NCBI GenBank assembly: GCA_032718475.1 | Contig: JAUCBJ010008303.1 | Coordinates: 1-29,499 of the forward strand | Direction of reading: 5' to 3' | Source: Nemertoderma westbladi | Lineage: Eukaryota; Xenacoelomorpha; Nemertodermatida; Nemertodermatidae | Length of the DNA: 29,499 nucleotides | In this document: positions 19,901 through 28,582 of the stretch, one piece after another | Layout of the letters: each line of letters begins with the position of its first letter | Numbering within the stretch: position 1 is the first letter of the stretch | Position numbers and translations under genes: made by a program | Notes under the pieces: generated by a model | The model's input: only the letters and a program-made list of their open reading frames with translations | What the model was told of the DNA's origin: nothing | Database searches by the model: none

Positions 19901-20680
19901 ACTTTCCCTTACTGTGCCCTTGAATTGCTGAACCGTCTCCTGCATCTGCCCGAGCAGGAGATCCATCCCCCGCCGTCTCTCGTCCACCCATTCGACCGCC
20001 GAAGCGGGAGTCGCCAACGTTGTAGCGAGCGGACGAGGGACCACGGGCGACAAATCAGGAATATTTCGCTCGGGGTCCAGCACCTGAACTGTCTCCTGGG
20101 CAATTCTACGGGGCACAGGTAGCTTAGTGCTATGCAGAGGGAATTTAGAGGTAGTTTCAGGGAGCACAGGTGTGTCTATCACCGAAGGGGTGATTTCAAG
20201 AACAGGCCTAATTATTTCAGGCTCATCTACTATAGTAGGGAGTCTTTCTATTTTAATTATTTGGTCTGTGGGCTCTGTACTACCTAAGTTGGTGTTATTT
20301 AGTTGCCTTCTAACAGCTGGAGGCAAATCAGGCAATTTCTGACGGTGGAATGTTCTTTTACGTCTGCTTAGACGAGATCTATTTCCTTTGCCTTCAGTAT
20401 CGGTGGTATCGCCTTCCTCAGATGATGTATATCCCTGTCTTTTGGGAGTAGATCGATTCATCATCTGCATATTACTAGCTGTTAACTGTTTATTTATGCA
20501 GTCTTGATTCTCCTGAATGTATTCCAATTCTAGTTGGGTGGTTTCTTCAGATGCCTTTCGTTCTGCTTCTGCCACTGCAGCTGCTAAAGCCGCTTTTCTT
20601 TCTGCTTCTGCCACTGCAGCTGCCAAGGCCGCTGCTATTTTCTTTCTGTCTTCTATAAGTTTTTTCTTTACTTGCTCTTC
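16961..20680 (-). CDS. BEL/Pao gag-protease ORF with pol deletion fusion
   Basis: The frame is open from just after the TAA at 20681-20683 down to 16961; residues are counted here from the TTG at 20626 (1221 residues). Residues 1-50 are an Ala/Glu-rich coiled coil with the repeat AAAVAEAERKA, and a second helical stretch lies at 210-262. Residues 355-520 resemble the DUF1759 gag region (VKFSGDEMGWLPFNEYYKD). Zinc knuckles follow: CVLCDGPHRLNAC at 643-655 and CYNCLRRGDQRRTC plus CAKCGAKHHILLH at 676-707. A retropepsin-like protease is at about 797-965, with the catalytic motif LLDSGSTGTF at 818-827 and GWYLTGP near its end. At about 985-1012 the sequence jumps to DQWRYCPKQFNPTDIASRG, which in BEL/Pao follows RNase H, so the RT and RNase H are deleted in frame. 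YSSWNRLCNAVIYFERC at 1142-1158 matches the segment before integrase, after which the similarity is lost. Confidence 0.85.
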   Translation of the reverse strand, partial: EEQVKKKLIEDRKKIAAALAAAVAEAERKAALAAAVAEAERKASEETTQLELEYIQENQDCINKQLTASNMQMMNRSTPKRQGYTSSEEGDTTDTEGKGNRSRLSRRKRTFHRQKLPDLPPAVRRQLNNTNLGSTEPTDQIIKIERLPTIVDEPEIIRPVLEITPSVIDTPVLPETTSKFPLHSTKLPVPRRIAQETVQVLDPERNIPDLSPVVPRPLATTLATPASAVEWVDERRRGMDLLLGQMQETVQQFKGTVRESRLELQEVQQSIALERDKLINTQRGITPPPVTMCQPVRSEVSHAQGVEPTRIYTAREAETPIVNPIKGNYKPVDNDISSRLDNNPRNLYTDNSLFNNTMAQESFTRQMARTEARQAVKVGEIVKFSGDEMGWLPFNEYYKDNIQNSVLSNGEKLRFLIECLEESPKLMALRFIGHPDGLRQVWDTLNIRYGNRNNIAGYLYAKLVAPRKFISSGIIEFSDEIQEICRQLDWLGKSHEYQSAMVIRAVASTLPKGGVGTRWDKKVLYMMEQQRRDPTMADLMSFLDGEVKLQLLRQSREKTLENKVSEKPVSRRRVTPVCYTDNGESQTSQGEDSGKDTERSYVNKTPKDQVSKSKSRPNDRREPVQKTPPTSPKRIQVRKPEERTSVHHIAQVKVSNIKPKCVLCDGPHRLNACDKFLRKSLKDRREVMWDKRLCYNCLRRGDQRRTCYSDARCAKCGAKHHILLHTEFERNSPSQVSESELHVQFSDVNDTDQSEMEGFYTDEFSDQNESCYLINTTAVYRALVHEKDTDSDLTLTTSDQQPSWKTPTSNIGIREFPVVQLRVHGPQKSYIVNALLDSGSTGTFIDKELAEVIFAGQPKFRTKLNMSGIMQVWNSTVAADYYIGELSTPQDKLGEYSIRSVKMVAIKNFATTQVEPYNWDEDDHVQQLNIPRFDTDYPGVQILIGQNAHEALETLEKRPAQPQPLQTYAVRTRVGWYLTGPSRRTLRERLLQDRVRQVSKWEDDTSEGDDPTEGTPHSSDNDNLSSNVDQWRYCPKQFNPTDIASRGATPQELTDTTDRLGEPDFLSKEDEWPPHLTPTEIRPAKGAEKVKTKTRTGGSELFEPGIDLSVLHIARDDAVDLDLPTASGSFKKIGGSDWSSGTSDVSQGLLPLLQGATDHYSSWNRLCNAVIYFERCFYRHYSRTKRKPGIVFGMQRLNHPVGRLCLPEGNGGLSGNCGRQDSLPTTTSLILQTSRDSIT

Positions 20681-21322
20681 TTAGACTCTAGTGATGCGGA
20701 GTTGTTCATCAAATTTAGCCTGATTCGCAGCTAACATTTCCGCATCGATTGCGTCCAGCACAAGCTTGGTTCCTTCACTATTAGGGTTAAGCCCCTCCAG
20801 CCTTCTCCTCAACTCTTCATCTCCTACAAAGCGTTGATAGTCTGACAGATAGATGTCAATAGCATCCCTCTTATGCGGTTTCTCTGCTGTCACTTCGCTT
20901 TCTTCTTGAGAAGAAGTGGCGTCGGTTGATTCTTCATAGGTTGGCCGCTCATCATAAACCTTATCCGCCATCTTCGCTCCGCGTTCGGGCGTCCGCTCAA
21001 CAGTATCCGAACTACTGGAGCTATCAGGCCGTTGAGAAGTAAGTTCTTGGCTCGCGGGTTGTTGCGGTTCCGCTGCTTCTTGGTCCCGCTTGACCTGAGC
21101 TCGAGTGCCTATGATAGACCTACGATGTTGGACTAGCCTAGGGTCTGATACTACTACTTGAGGGATGATCTTTCGCACAGTAGGAGGGGACTTAGACTTT
21201 GGTCTGGGATGTTCCATACTTTGATCTTGGTCACAGATCCTTTTAAGACGCTGTCTAAGTCTAATACTCATTCTAACACCCTCTAAGAGACTATCTGACA
21301 ATGTTTGTTGTGAGTCAGACAT
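20681..21322 (-). CDS. BEL/Pao gag, N-terminal part, ended by an in-frame TAA
   Basis: This 213-residue ORF begins MSDSQQTLSDSLLEGV and has a charged, Ser/Pro/Glu-rich middle and a helical C-terminal part around LRRRLEGLNPNSEGTKLVLD. It ends in LRITRV and a TAA at 20681-20683. The next codons in the same frame (EEQVKKKLIEDRKKIAAA) lead straight into the coiled coil of the long gag-protease ORF with no frameshift. Seen directly: one stop separates two open frames. Inference: either a single mutation splits an originally continuous gag, or the stop is bypassed by readthrough. The ATG at 21322 is the first in this frame after the AT-rich leader. Confidence 0.75.
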   Translation of the reverse strand: MSDSQQTLSDSLLEGVRMSIRLRQRLKRICDQDQSMEHPRPKSKSPPTVRKIIPQVVVSDPRLVQHRRSIIGTRAQVKRDQEAAEPQQPASQELTSQRPDSSSSSDTVERTPERGAKMADKVYDERPTYEESTDATSSQEESEVTAEKPHKRDAIDIYLSDYQRFVGDEELRRRLEGLNPNSEGTKLVLDAIDAEMLAANQAKFDEQLRITRV

Positions 21323-22513
21323 GTTTGGTTGTACAGTTGAATGCCTACTGCTATATTACAGTCCAAGCAAGTCTAGTAATTCAGTATTAACTGCTAGCCT
21401 AGTAATTAATTACCGATACTGCTACTCAGTGTAGCGTGATATATATAATATTAGAATACCGGTATGCTTATGGTATATATAAGTATTATTACAGACTAGG
21501 TTTTTCACAGAAACCGGTATATAATTTTAGTACAAATATATATAAATATATAATAGGCCTATCGTGGATACCGGTATGTCAATTATTTTAGAATAATTGA
21601 ATTTCTGAATTTTAAGGGTTACTTGGTTACTTTAACTTACTTTATTACCGTTATTTAAGCAGTAGTCCAACTGATATTGAGACCTAATGGTTGTATGGTA
21701 GGCCTACTATTTATAAATCGTTAGATTTGATTTATAATATATATATACCCGTTTTAATGGGTTTAGTCAATGTTTGAAATAAATGTTATTATTTCTGGGG
21801 AGTAATCACTACACAAAGCGGTGCGCTTTCAGTGAAGTGCTACTTATAGGACACTAAAACAAATAATTCTAATTTACCTAAGTTACTTAATACTACAAAT
21901 TACGTACAATTCGGGTGAGATTACAATCTCTAAATAAACACAAAAATTTACAAAAAACACAAAATACGAATTTTCAGGGTAATTTTACAGGAAGTCTACA
22001 AACCAGCCTAACAAAGGGTTAGAAATCTGGTTATTACAACGGACAGGGTACTGCAGTATTTGAAAATAATACGTAGTAGTAAATACACTGCGTTGTCCAG
22101 ATAGGAAAATACCACCGCCTGACGACCTATAGCCGTATCGCTACAGGTACTACGTTATGTATCACGGAGTGTTCCCACCTAGAAGTTAATAGAGCTAATC
22201 GAACGTGCCTATCAACCACTTTACAACACAAATATAATGCCTACACTAATTACTTTCGGAAAGCACTGTACACTAAACCCTAAATTAGGTACGAGTACTT
22301 GTACAACAGATAATCAGTAGTTAAATATACTTGAACAGCTAAAAGAACCACGGCATCTGCTGGAGTGACCGGTGCACAAAATCACCAGTCTTTACCTACG
22401 CCAAGCAGCCCGTGTAGTACCGGGGTTAATTTAACTATAGCGGTATGTATAACAAACACAATTATTGTAGGAACAAACTTGGGGAATGAATGTTGCGAAT
22501 AATCGCATAAACT

Positions 22514-23091
22514 CTGAATAATAAATATTACGCTACGCGTACAAACCACTCAAACAAAATGCAGACCAAACACTGACAGACTACTATCAAGCCTAAATAA
22601 ACTACAGGACATGCAGACTCCGAAATGATTAGGTAGTATGCGTTCTAACCCAGTAGTACGACTTATTCTTTAGTTGGGGGTTTACCTTACAGCATTGGCT
22701 GCCCCTACTTCCTAACCGTTCTTTATCGGACAGAGGCTCTACACACACTGCAATCCGTTCAGACCTAATAACAGCCAGACAACTATCCAGCCTACAAATT
22801 ATCTAAATAAATATTATACGCTACCCGTACAGACTTAAACAAACAAAGTACAGACTAAACGATGGCAGACTACTCTCAAGCCTAAATAAACTACAGGACA
22901 TGCAGACTCCGAAATGATTAGGTAGTATGCGTTCTAACCCAGTAGTACGACTTATTCTTTAGTTGGGGGTTTACCTTACAGCATTGGCTGCCCCTACTTC
23001 CTAACCGTTCTTTATCGGACAGGTGATCTACACACACTGCAATCCGTTCAGACTTAACAGCAATCAGACAACTATCCAGCCTACAAATTGT
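22514..23091. repeat. Tandem duplication of 289 bp in the leader
   Basis: Copies at about 22514-22802 and 22803-23091 share long identical stretches; for example ACTACAGGACATGCAGACTC begins at 22601 and again at 22890. The right parts of the copies are nearly identical and the left parts more diverged. Confidence 0.85.
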
Positions 23092-23270
23092 CTGTACAAT
23101 CTGATCAGGCTTACACGCCTTCTGTTCAATACTGGCCTACAAACAAATAAAACCGACAGAAACAAGTAAAATCTCAATAAAAAACCAGGGCGGCCGTTCC
23201 CTGATTAAGTACTAAGACCTACCGGTATATAACTATCAAATTCGAATAATACTAATGTACTTATACTGGA

Positions 23271-23384
23271 AGTACCGGTTAGGACAGTTGGGCCTACGGA
23301 CCTACAGAAGTACCGGTTCTGGCAGTTGGACCTACGGACCTACGGCAGTACCGGTTCTGGCAGTTGGGCCTACTGACCTACAGA
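23271..23384. repeat. Three tandem copies of a 38-bp unit
   Basis: Each unit starts AGTACCGGTT and contains CAGTTGG and CCTAC motifs; a partial fourth copy follows at 23385. The units differ at a few positions. Confidence 0.85.
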
Positions 23385-23530
23385 TGTACCGTTCAGGTTT
23401 ACCGGTTGACCGGTACTTTCAACTTTATTGCTTACCGCAATAAAGAAGCTATATCCGTTATTGTTCTTACCAGAACAATATTAAACTGTATTTAATGCCT
23501 ACACTGCAATACAGACTAAATATCCGTTAT

Positions 23531-24718
23531 TGTTCGCGCTTTCAGACCTTTGGCAGTTTAACCCGCCAAATTAGGATGTCTTCTATATAATAAATCACTT
23601 TTAGCCTCTGACAAGTATTTGATTCACTACACTAGTCGAAACCAATCTGTGCGCGATCATTCACCCGCTGGATATACCCGGGAGATTGGGTTCGACGGCT
23701 TAATCTTATTGCTATGTAAGCCTAATGTATTATTCGACTGACAGTATTATATAATCTCTGACAATATTATTCACCTTCGGGGAATATTAACAGTTCCTTT
23801 AGGACGTGGCGCTCTATCTATATAAACAGAGTTATGACTTAAACTACTCACAACGATATGGCTTAGTTATAATTCACATATATGGCGCATTCTTTAGGAA
23901 ATGCTTCGTTATCAGTCTCACTCATACACAATGCTGCACAATACTGCACACTGATCTGCCGATCTTCACTGATTTTAGTTATATATAAAAGGAACACGGA
24001 CCGACTCATGTAGGGTCTATCAAATAACATTAGATTCACTTCAAACCACTTTAACATAAGTCACAATCGTTATATGTAACCTTTCTCTCTTACCTTCGGT
24101 ATATCAAGAATATTGGGTTTCGGGGTTATTTATCGTTATTCCAAATATAATAATTCATCAACCATATTATGAAGAACCGACAGTAAATAGCAGTATAACA
24201 ATATAAAAGTATGCACAGGTATGTTTGATTAGGTATGTTGAGTTGCATGAGTTGTGACAATCAGTCAGTTTTGTTATGATAACGGATATATGTCCTTATA
24301 ATTAAGCCTACTAGTGTAAGGCCAGAGCCCCGCTCTCTTCCTGGCTTAGAATCACCAACAACACTAAAAACTGATAAGAATAACTATAAGAATACCAGCT
24401 ACCCTTATTCTACAAAGATCTCACCCACCACAGAGAATGAGCATACAGATAGGAAATTCAGTTCAGTAGATCTGTGATAGGTCAAAATCAAAACCAACTC
24501 AAATCCTATTGGCAGATACAGAAAGCAGGGCTATGGGGCAACCTTCCCAAGCTGGTTGGACGATCGAACATAGCCCAGATCCCTTCGTACAGCAAATCAG
24601 CCAATCAGCCGGTAGCTTGCACTATTCGAGCTAGAGATCCCTTTTAGAGTATTCCAGCGCCTTGGGGGGAACTGGTTAGCAAAGCAAACGAATCAGTTAT
24701 CCCACAAAAGCTTTTACA
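23531..24718 (-). repeat. 5' LTR of the BEL/Pao element
   Basis: This is the 1188-bp partner of 12535-13722, with the same TG...CA ends. In gag orientation it is the upstream LTR and would carry the promoter. A 16-bp sequence, ATATCCGTTATTGTTC, spans its inner edge (23520-23535) and is repeated at 23451-23466. Confidence 0.95.
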
Positions 24719-26830
24719 CACTGTGAGGGCTATACTGCCTTTACAGAAGCAGTTAAGTTAGCAGCTGCAGAAACAGTTCCTGTATACCCTCAAAACAGGA
24801 AAAGGGCCCCCTGAACTGACAACAAAATTCAGAAGTGCCAAAATGACCTCTATAAGGCGCAGAAAGAGTCCCAACTCAAACAGACTACAGCGGCCAAGCA
24901 GTTAAGGCTGCATCTAGGTCCCTGAACAGGCAGTACTCTGTTAATTTACAACAGCTAATAAACCAAGAGGTTGATGCCATCACAGATGCTGATGACAGCA
25001 GGCAATCATCCTTGGCATGGAAATAGATCAACTTGCTTACTGGGTGGAAAAGCCAACCAACCACCAAGATTAAGGCTGAATCACTAGCCGATCGCCTCAA
25101 TGGTTGGAAGGCCCACTTTGAAAAGCTCCTCTTTAATGACAGGGTATTGCCTGATAACTTTATAGAAGTAAAAGTGTCTGAGTCTGTACTCCCAGATATT
25201 CCCATTGGCGATATCTTCTTCGCTGAAGTAGTAAGGCTGCTGCAAAGAATATTAAGACCAATCATGCCAGTGGAGTAGATGGTGTTCCCCCTGAGGTCTT
25301 TAAAATACCTGAGTGTTTAAAGCTCATCTATCCCATCATAGTAGATATGTACCAAACAACAAGAGTCCCACAAGAATTGAAAACAAATAAGTTGGTGCCA
25401 GTTCCCAAGAAGGGCAACCTAACACTCTATGGTTATTTTCAGGGAATTTCATTGATATCGATTGCTGCAAAGCTATACAATAAAATTCTATTAAATCGCA
25501 TCAGGGATCCCAATGCGAGACTGCTCCGTGGAAATCAGAATGGTTTCCATAAAGGTGATGGGACCATGGAGCCCATTTTGGCACTTAGAAGGATAATTGA
25601 AGAAGAAAGACAGGCTTCTGGCTGTTATCTTTGTTGACTACTTCAAGGCTGTGGATTCAGTCTCTCGCTCACGTATGTTCAGCATACTTTTATTATATGG
25701 GATTCCTGATGAAATTATTGCAGCAATCAGATCAGTATACGATGGTTCGACAACATTTGTCTCTCCTGTTGATGGTGACACAGAACCATTTGAAGTGTTA
25801 TGGGGCGTCCTCCAAGGAGACACACTTACACCATTCTTGTTCATTATTGTGGTTGACTATGTTCTACGCATGTCCTTAGATCATCATAATGATGATGGGG
25901 TGATGATAACTCCACCTACTGGCTCCAGAAGTCGATGAAATCCTGCCAAGTACCTAACTGATCTAGACTTTGCTGATGACTTAGGAGTACTCTCAGAAAC
26001 ATTAGAGGGAGCCCAACGGCTCCTCAGCTCATTAGAACATGCTGCTTCTAGTGTTGGTCTTTTTATTAACTCCAGAAAGACCAAAATTTAGACAGTTAAC
26101 TTTGAAAGTCCTCAGCAAGTCTCTGATCGGATGAGCATAAGCTCAAAGGATGGTATGCTTGAGCATGTGGACGACTTCTGTTACCTGGGATCATGGATCC
26201 GGAAGTCAGGTGAGGACCTTCGAATGCGTAAGGGAAAGGCATGGGCAGCCTTGAATAGGCTTTCCAGGATTTGGAAGTCACCGAGAATTAATCGGAAACT
26301 TAAGGTCCGATTATTTAGAGCAGCAGTAGTTCCAGTACTCCTCTACGGGAGTCCATGCTGGGCTCTAACTGCTGAGGACACCAAATCTCTGGATGGCACA
26401 TTCACAAGAATGCTACGCCGGGTTCATTATGTCAAGTACAATGCACACATCTCCAACCAGACACTATATAACATTGGAGGTGTCTCATTGGTTCCCCCAA
26501 GCTTGACACTAGAACAAAATCGCCTCCGCTTTGCAGGACATTGCTTTCGCCGTGAGGACCAGCCAGTGCATAATCTTGTACTTTGGCAGCCTCATGGAGT
26601 GAATAAGCATGGTGGACAGCCCATTACTTTCTTGAGACGCATCTTAAAGGACACTGGCCTTGAAGATGCGTATGATCTAGCAAATGTCATGGGTGATAGG
26701 GAGTTGTGACGGTGCAATTTTGTTGACAAGCCGGCACAGCATTCTTAAAAATGCAGCTGCAATGCAGCATGCCGATCCTTGTAGTAGTAGAGTAGGTAAA
26801 GTAAATAGTAGGATTTAGTAGGTAAATATG
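24719..26830 (+). pseudogene. Broken LINE-type reverse transcriptase (RTE-like)
   Basis: The 5' end is cut at the LTR edge; no endonuclease domain is present. A pre-RT region (LADRLNGWKAHFEKLL, about 25087-25134) is followed by VDGVPPEVFK, the fingers segment LVPVPKKGNL and GISLISIAAKLYNKILLNRI, palm motif A FVDYFKAVDS at about 25630-25660, motif B GVLQGDTLTPFLF at about 25803-25842, and motif C FADD at 25969-25980. The C-terminal region includes LDGTFTRMLRRV and RLRFAGHCFRREDQPVHNL. The catalytic aspartates are still visible, but frameshifts (about 25240 and about 25605) and in-frame stops (TGA at 25936-25938 and a TAG near 26089) destroy the ORF. The last coding part ends at 26709. A GTAGGTA-like tail to about 26830 fits an RTE-type 3' end. 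The clade assignment is from overall resemblance only. Confidence 0.8.
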
Positions 26831-27069
26831 TGATTCCGTCTATTATCTGACCCGACCAATCTAGAATTATAGTTATATAAGTTGAATGTGGTCTATATCA
26901 CGTAATCGGTATATAATAATAATAATGCTATATTTCAGCCAACAGGCCTTTATCAAGCAGTAATCAACTATGCGTCTAACCGGTAAGGATACTAGAAACT
27001 ATTATACTACTGACAACTACTGCACCAATGACAAAAATACTGCTACCGGTAGGTATCTAGGTTGCACCT

Positions 27070-27070
<1 letters not shown>

Positions 27071-27105
<35 letters not shown>
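27071..27105 (-). repeat. Poly-C (poly-G in the element sense) tract, 35 nt
   Basis: An uninterrupted run of 35 C lies about 25 bp past the stop codon of the GIY-YIG ORF on its coding strand. The exact length may be unreliable because of sequencing slippage. Confidence 0.9.
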
Positions 27106-27128
27106 TACTACTGTATAAAAGTTAATTT

Positions 27129-27518
27129 TCACCACCCCGCATCGTGTTCTTTTAGGTATTGGGTGTTGAGTGTTGGTCTGTCTCTTTTAATATAGAATTT
27201 CTCCGCTAATTTACGTTCTGTCCAGTCTTTACATATGCGTTTAATTTGTACTGTAAATGGGTTGGTGTAATTAGTATTCCCCGGGTGTTTATCTACGTAG
27301 TGCTCCCCTATAGCTTCCTTTCTATTCCCTTGCCTCACGGAGTTCTTATGTCTGTTAATCCTTTCGCGGAGGGGCCCTACCGTTTCTCCAATATAATTCT
27401 CTACGTGTTGGGTGCAAGCCGTGCACCTAATCTCATAGACAGCGTTCCTCACTGTACACTTTGTTACGCCGTTGTTACACGTGTAACAGATAGTTCCGGC
27501 AGTAGACGGACACTGAAC
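27129..27518 (-). CDS. GIY-YIG endonuclease C-terminal domain of a Penelope-like element, 5' truncated
   Basis: Penelope-like elements encode a reverse transcriptase followed by a GIY-YIG endonuclease that nicks the target for primed reverse transcription. The open frame starts after a TAG near 27519, without a real start. A Cys-rich linker (TICYTCNNG, then TKC and VYEIRCTAC) precedes the endonuclease core ENYIGETVGPLRERINRHK, whose YIG tyrosine and helix arginine (RERINRH) are catalytic-type residues. GEHYVDKHPG and ERKLAEKFYIKRDRPTLN follow, ending in KEHDAGW and a stop. The spacing and Cys linker are typical of animal Penelope-like elements. The reverse transcriptase is absent because the copy is 5' truncated. 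An internal GTG at 27450-27452 is not a credible start. Confidence 0.85.
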   Translation of the reverse strand, partial: VQCPSTAGTICYTCNNGVTKCTVRNAVYEIRCTACTQHVENYIGETVGPLRERINRHKNSVRQGNRKEAIGEHYVDKHPGNTNYTNPFTVQIKRICKDWTERKLAEKFYIKRDRPTLNTQYLKEHDAGW

Positions 27519-27591
27519 CTGGTGCTATTTTTAGAATATTTGAATAGTTGCCTCCCCACCATTAAATATACACTAGAAAAGTCCTATATTA

Positions 27592-27660
27592 AAATTCTAT
27601 ATTAAAAGAGACAGACCAACACTCAACACCCAATACCTAAAAGAACACGATGCGGGGTGG
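27592..27660 (+). pseudogene. Second Penelope-like copy: last codons of the GIY-YIG ORF
   Basis: The plus-strand reading RPTLNTQYLKEHDAGW and a TGA stop at 27660-27662 repeats the end of the ORF at 27129-27518, in the opposite direction. The copy starts abruptly at about 27592, a more severe 5' truncation than the left copy. Confidence 0.8.
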
Positions 27661-27686
27661 TGAAAATTAACTGTTATACAGTAGTA

Positions 27687-27689
27687 GGG

Positions 27690-27738
<49 letters not shown>

Positions 27739-27760
27739 GGGGGGGGGGGGGGGGGGGGGG
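27687..27760 (+). repeat. Poly-G tract, about 74 nt
   Basis: The run consists of G with single A and T interruptions, in the same place relative to the stop codon as the 35-nt tract in the left copy. A proline-rich ORF on the minus strand across it is an artefact of the tract. Confidence 0.9.
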
Positions 27761-28025
27761 TAGGTTGCAACCTAGATACCTACCGGTAGCAGTATTTTTG
27801 TCATTGGTGCAGTAGTTGTCAGTAGTATAGTTTTCAGTAGTATAGTTTCTAGTATCCTTACCGGTTAGACACATATTTGATTACTGCTTGATAAAGGCCT
27901 GTTGGCTGAAATATAGCATTAGTATTATTATATACCGATTACGTGATATAGACCACATTCAACTTATATAACTATGATTGCTCCCGTAACCTGGGCGATG
28001 AATTATCTTAGAAATCTAGAATTAT

Positions 28026-28582
28026 TGCAGCGGGAATTTACCTATTGTACCCGACTTACGGTAGAAAACGAACGTCTACGCCTTACAAGGTCTAACGAAA
28101 CATAGGGCGCTATCAGCTAATGTTCAAAACTCAACAATACGTGAAAAGCAAAAAAAACAAATACACCAATTATAAATAACGATATATAAAGTACTCCTTT
28201 ATACTCTCCGGTTATACACCCAGTAAATAAGTGTATCAAATACTTGCAAAATACTACTTACCCACAAAATACAATAAAACGGGATTAGTGTTTACAATAT
28301 AAATCGATAAATATTTATGCACCAATTCCTACCAATTACGATGGCCAATCGAAATTAGAGAAAATAAGCACATTAATAGAACAAATAAGCAAATCAAAAA
28401 AGTCCAGGGGGGCTGAGAGTTGGTTATTACTGGGAGGGGAATAGAACACTGTTTATTACTGTTAGCGCTTTTAGTAAAATATATGTTCTTTCTATATCAA
28501 TTTCTTATATTTTGACTCTTCGGCAACTACGCAGAGATTCCATGCACTGTGGGCTTTTAATTACTGGTCTGATACAATAAAC
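28026..28582. other. AT-rich DNA, nothing recognised
   Basis: Unique sequence between the Penelope-like insertion and the 39-bp satellite, with no ORF of interest on either strand. Confidence 0.6.

Larger units (their letters stand above)
21323..23530 (-). other. Leader (5' UTR) of the LTR element
   Basis: This 2.2-kb non-coding leader lies between the 5' LTR and the gag start. It contains a 289-bp tandem duplication and a 38-bp triplicate repeat near the LTR. No primer-binding site starting with TGG is seen directly at the LTR edge; the first candidate starts at 23472 on the minus strand (TGGTAAGAACAATAACGG), 59 bp inside, and I cannot match it to a tRNA. Confidence 0.55.
12535..24718 (-). 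mobile_element. BEL/Pao-like LTR retrotransposon lacking reverse transcriptase and integrase
   Basis: The element is bounded by two direct repeats of 1188 bp, each TG...CA, that are nearly identical. It contains on the minus strand a 2.2-kb leader, a gag-protease ORF, an AT-rich gap and a second decayed coding region. The protease, zinc knuckles and DUF1759-like gag region mark it as BEL/Pao. The YxDD palm, RNase H and the HHCC and DDE integrase domains are not found, so it is non-autonomous. The near-identity of its LTRs implies a recent insertion, presumably mobilised by a full-length relative. The expected 5-bp target duplication is not present: the flanks are GCGAG on the left and CACTG on the right. 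Confidence 0.88.
26858..28025. mobile_element. Penelope-like element: two 5'-truncated copies in inverted orientation
   Basis: Inverted arms at 26869-27200 and 27592-27975 are near-perfect reverse complements over about 330 bp apart from poly-G length and a small duplication. The left copy extends further inward and encodes a GIY-YIG endonuclease; the right copy keeps only the last 20 or so codons and the 3' UTR. The 13-bp direct repeat AATCTAGAATTAT flanks the whole structure (26858-26870 and 28013-28025) and looks like a target-site duplication. A 37-bp extra segment at 27976-28012 sits between the right arm and the repeat; short tail extensions of 30-40 bp are known in Penelope-like elements. 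Confidence 0.8.

Noticed and set aside
27674-27874. Proline-rich ORF of 66 codons
   Set aside because: It is the poly-G tract of the Penelope-like 3' UTR read on the opposite strand.
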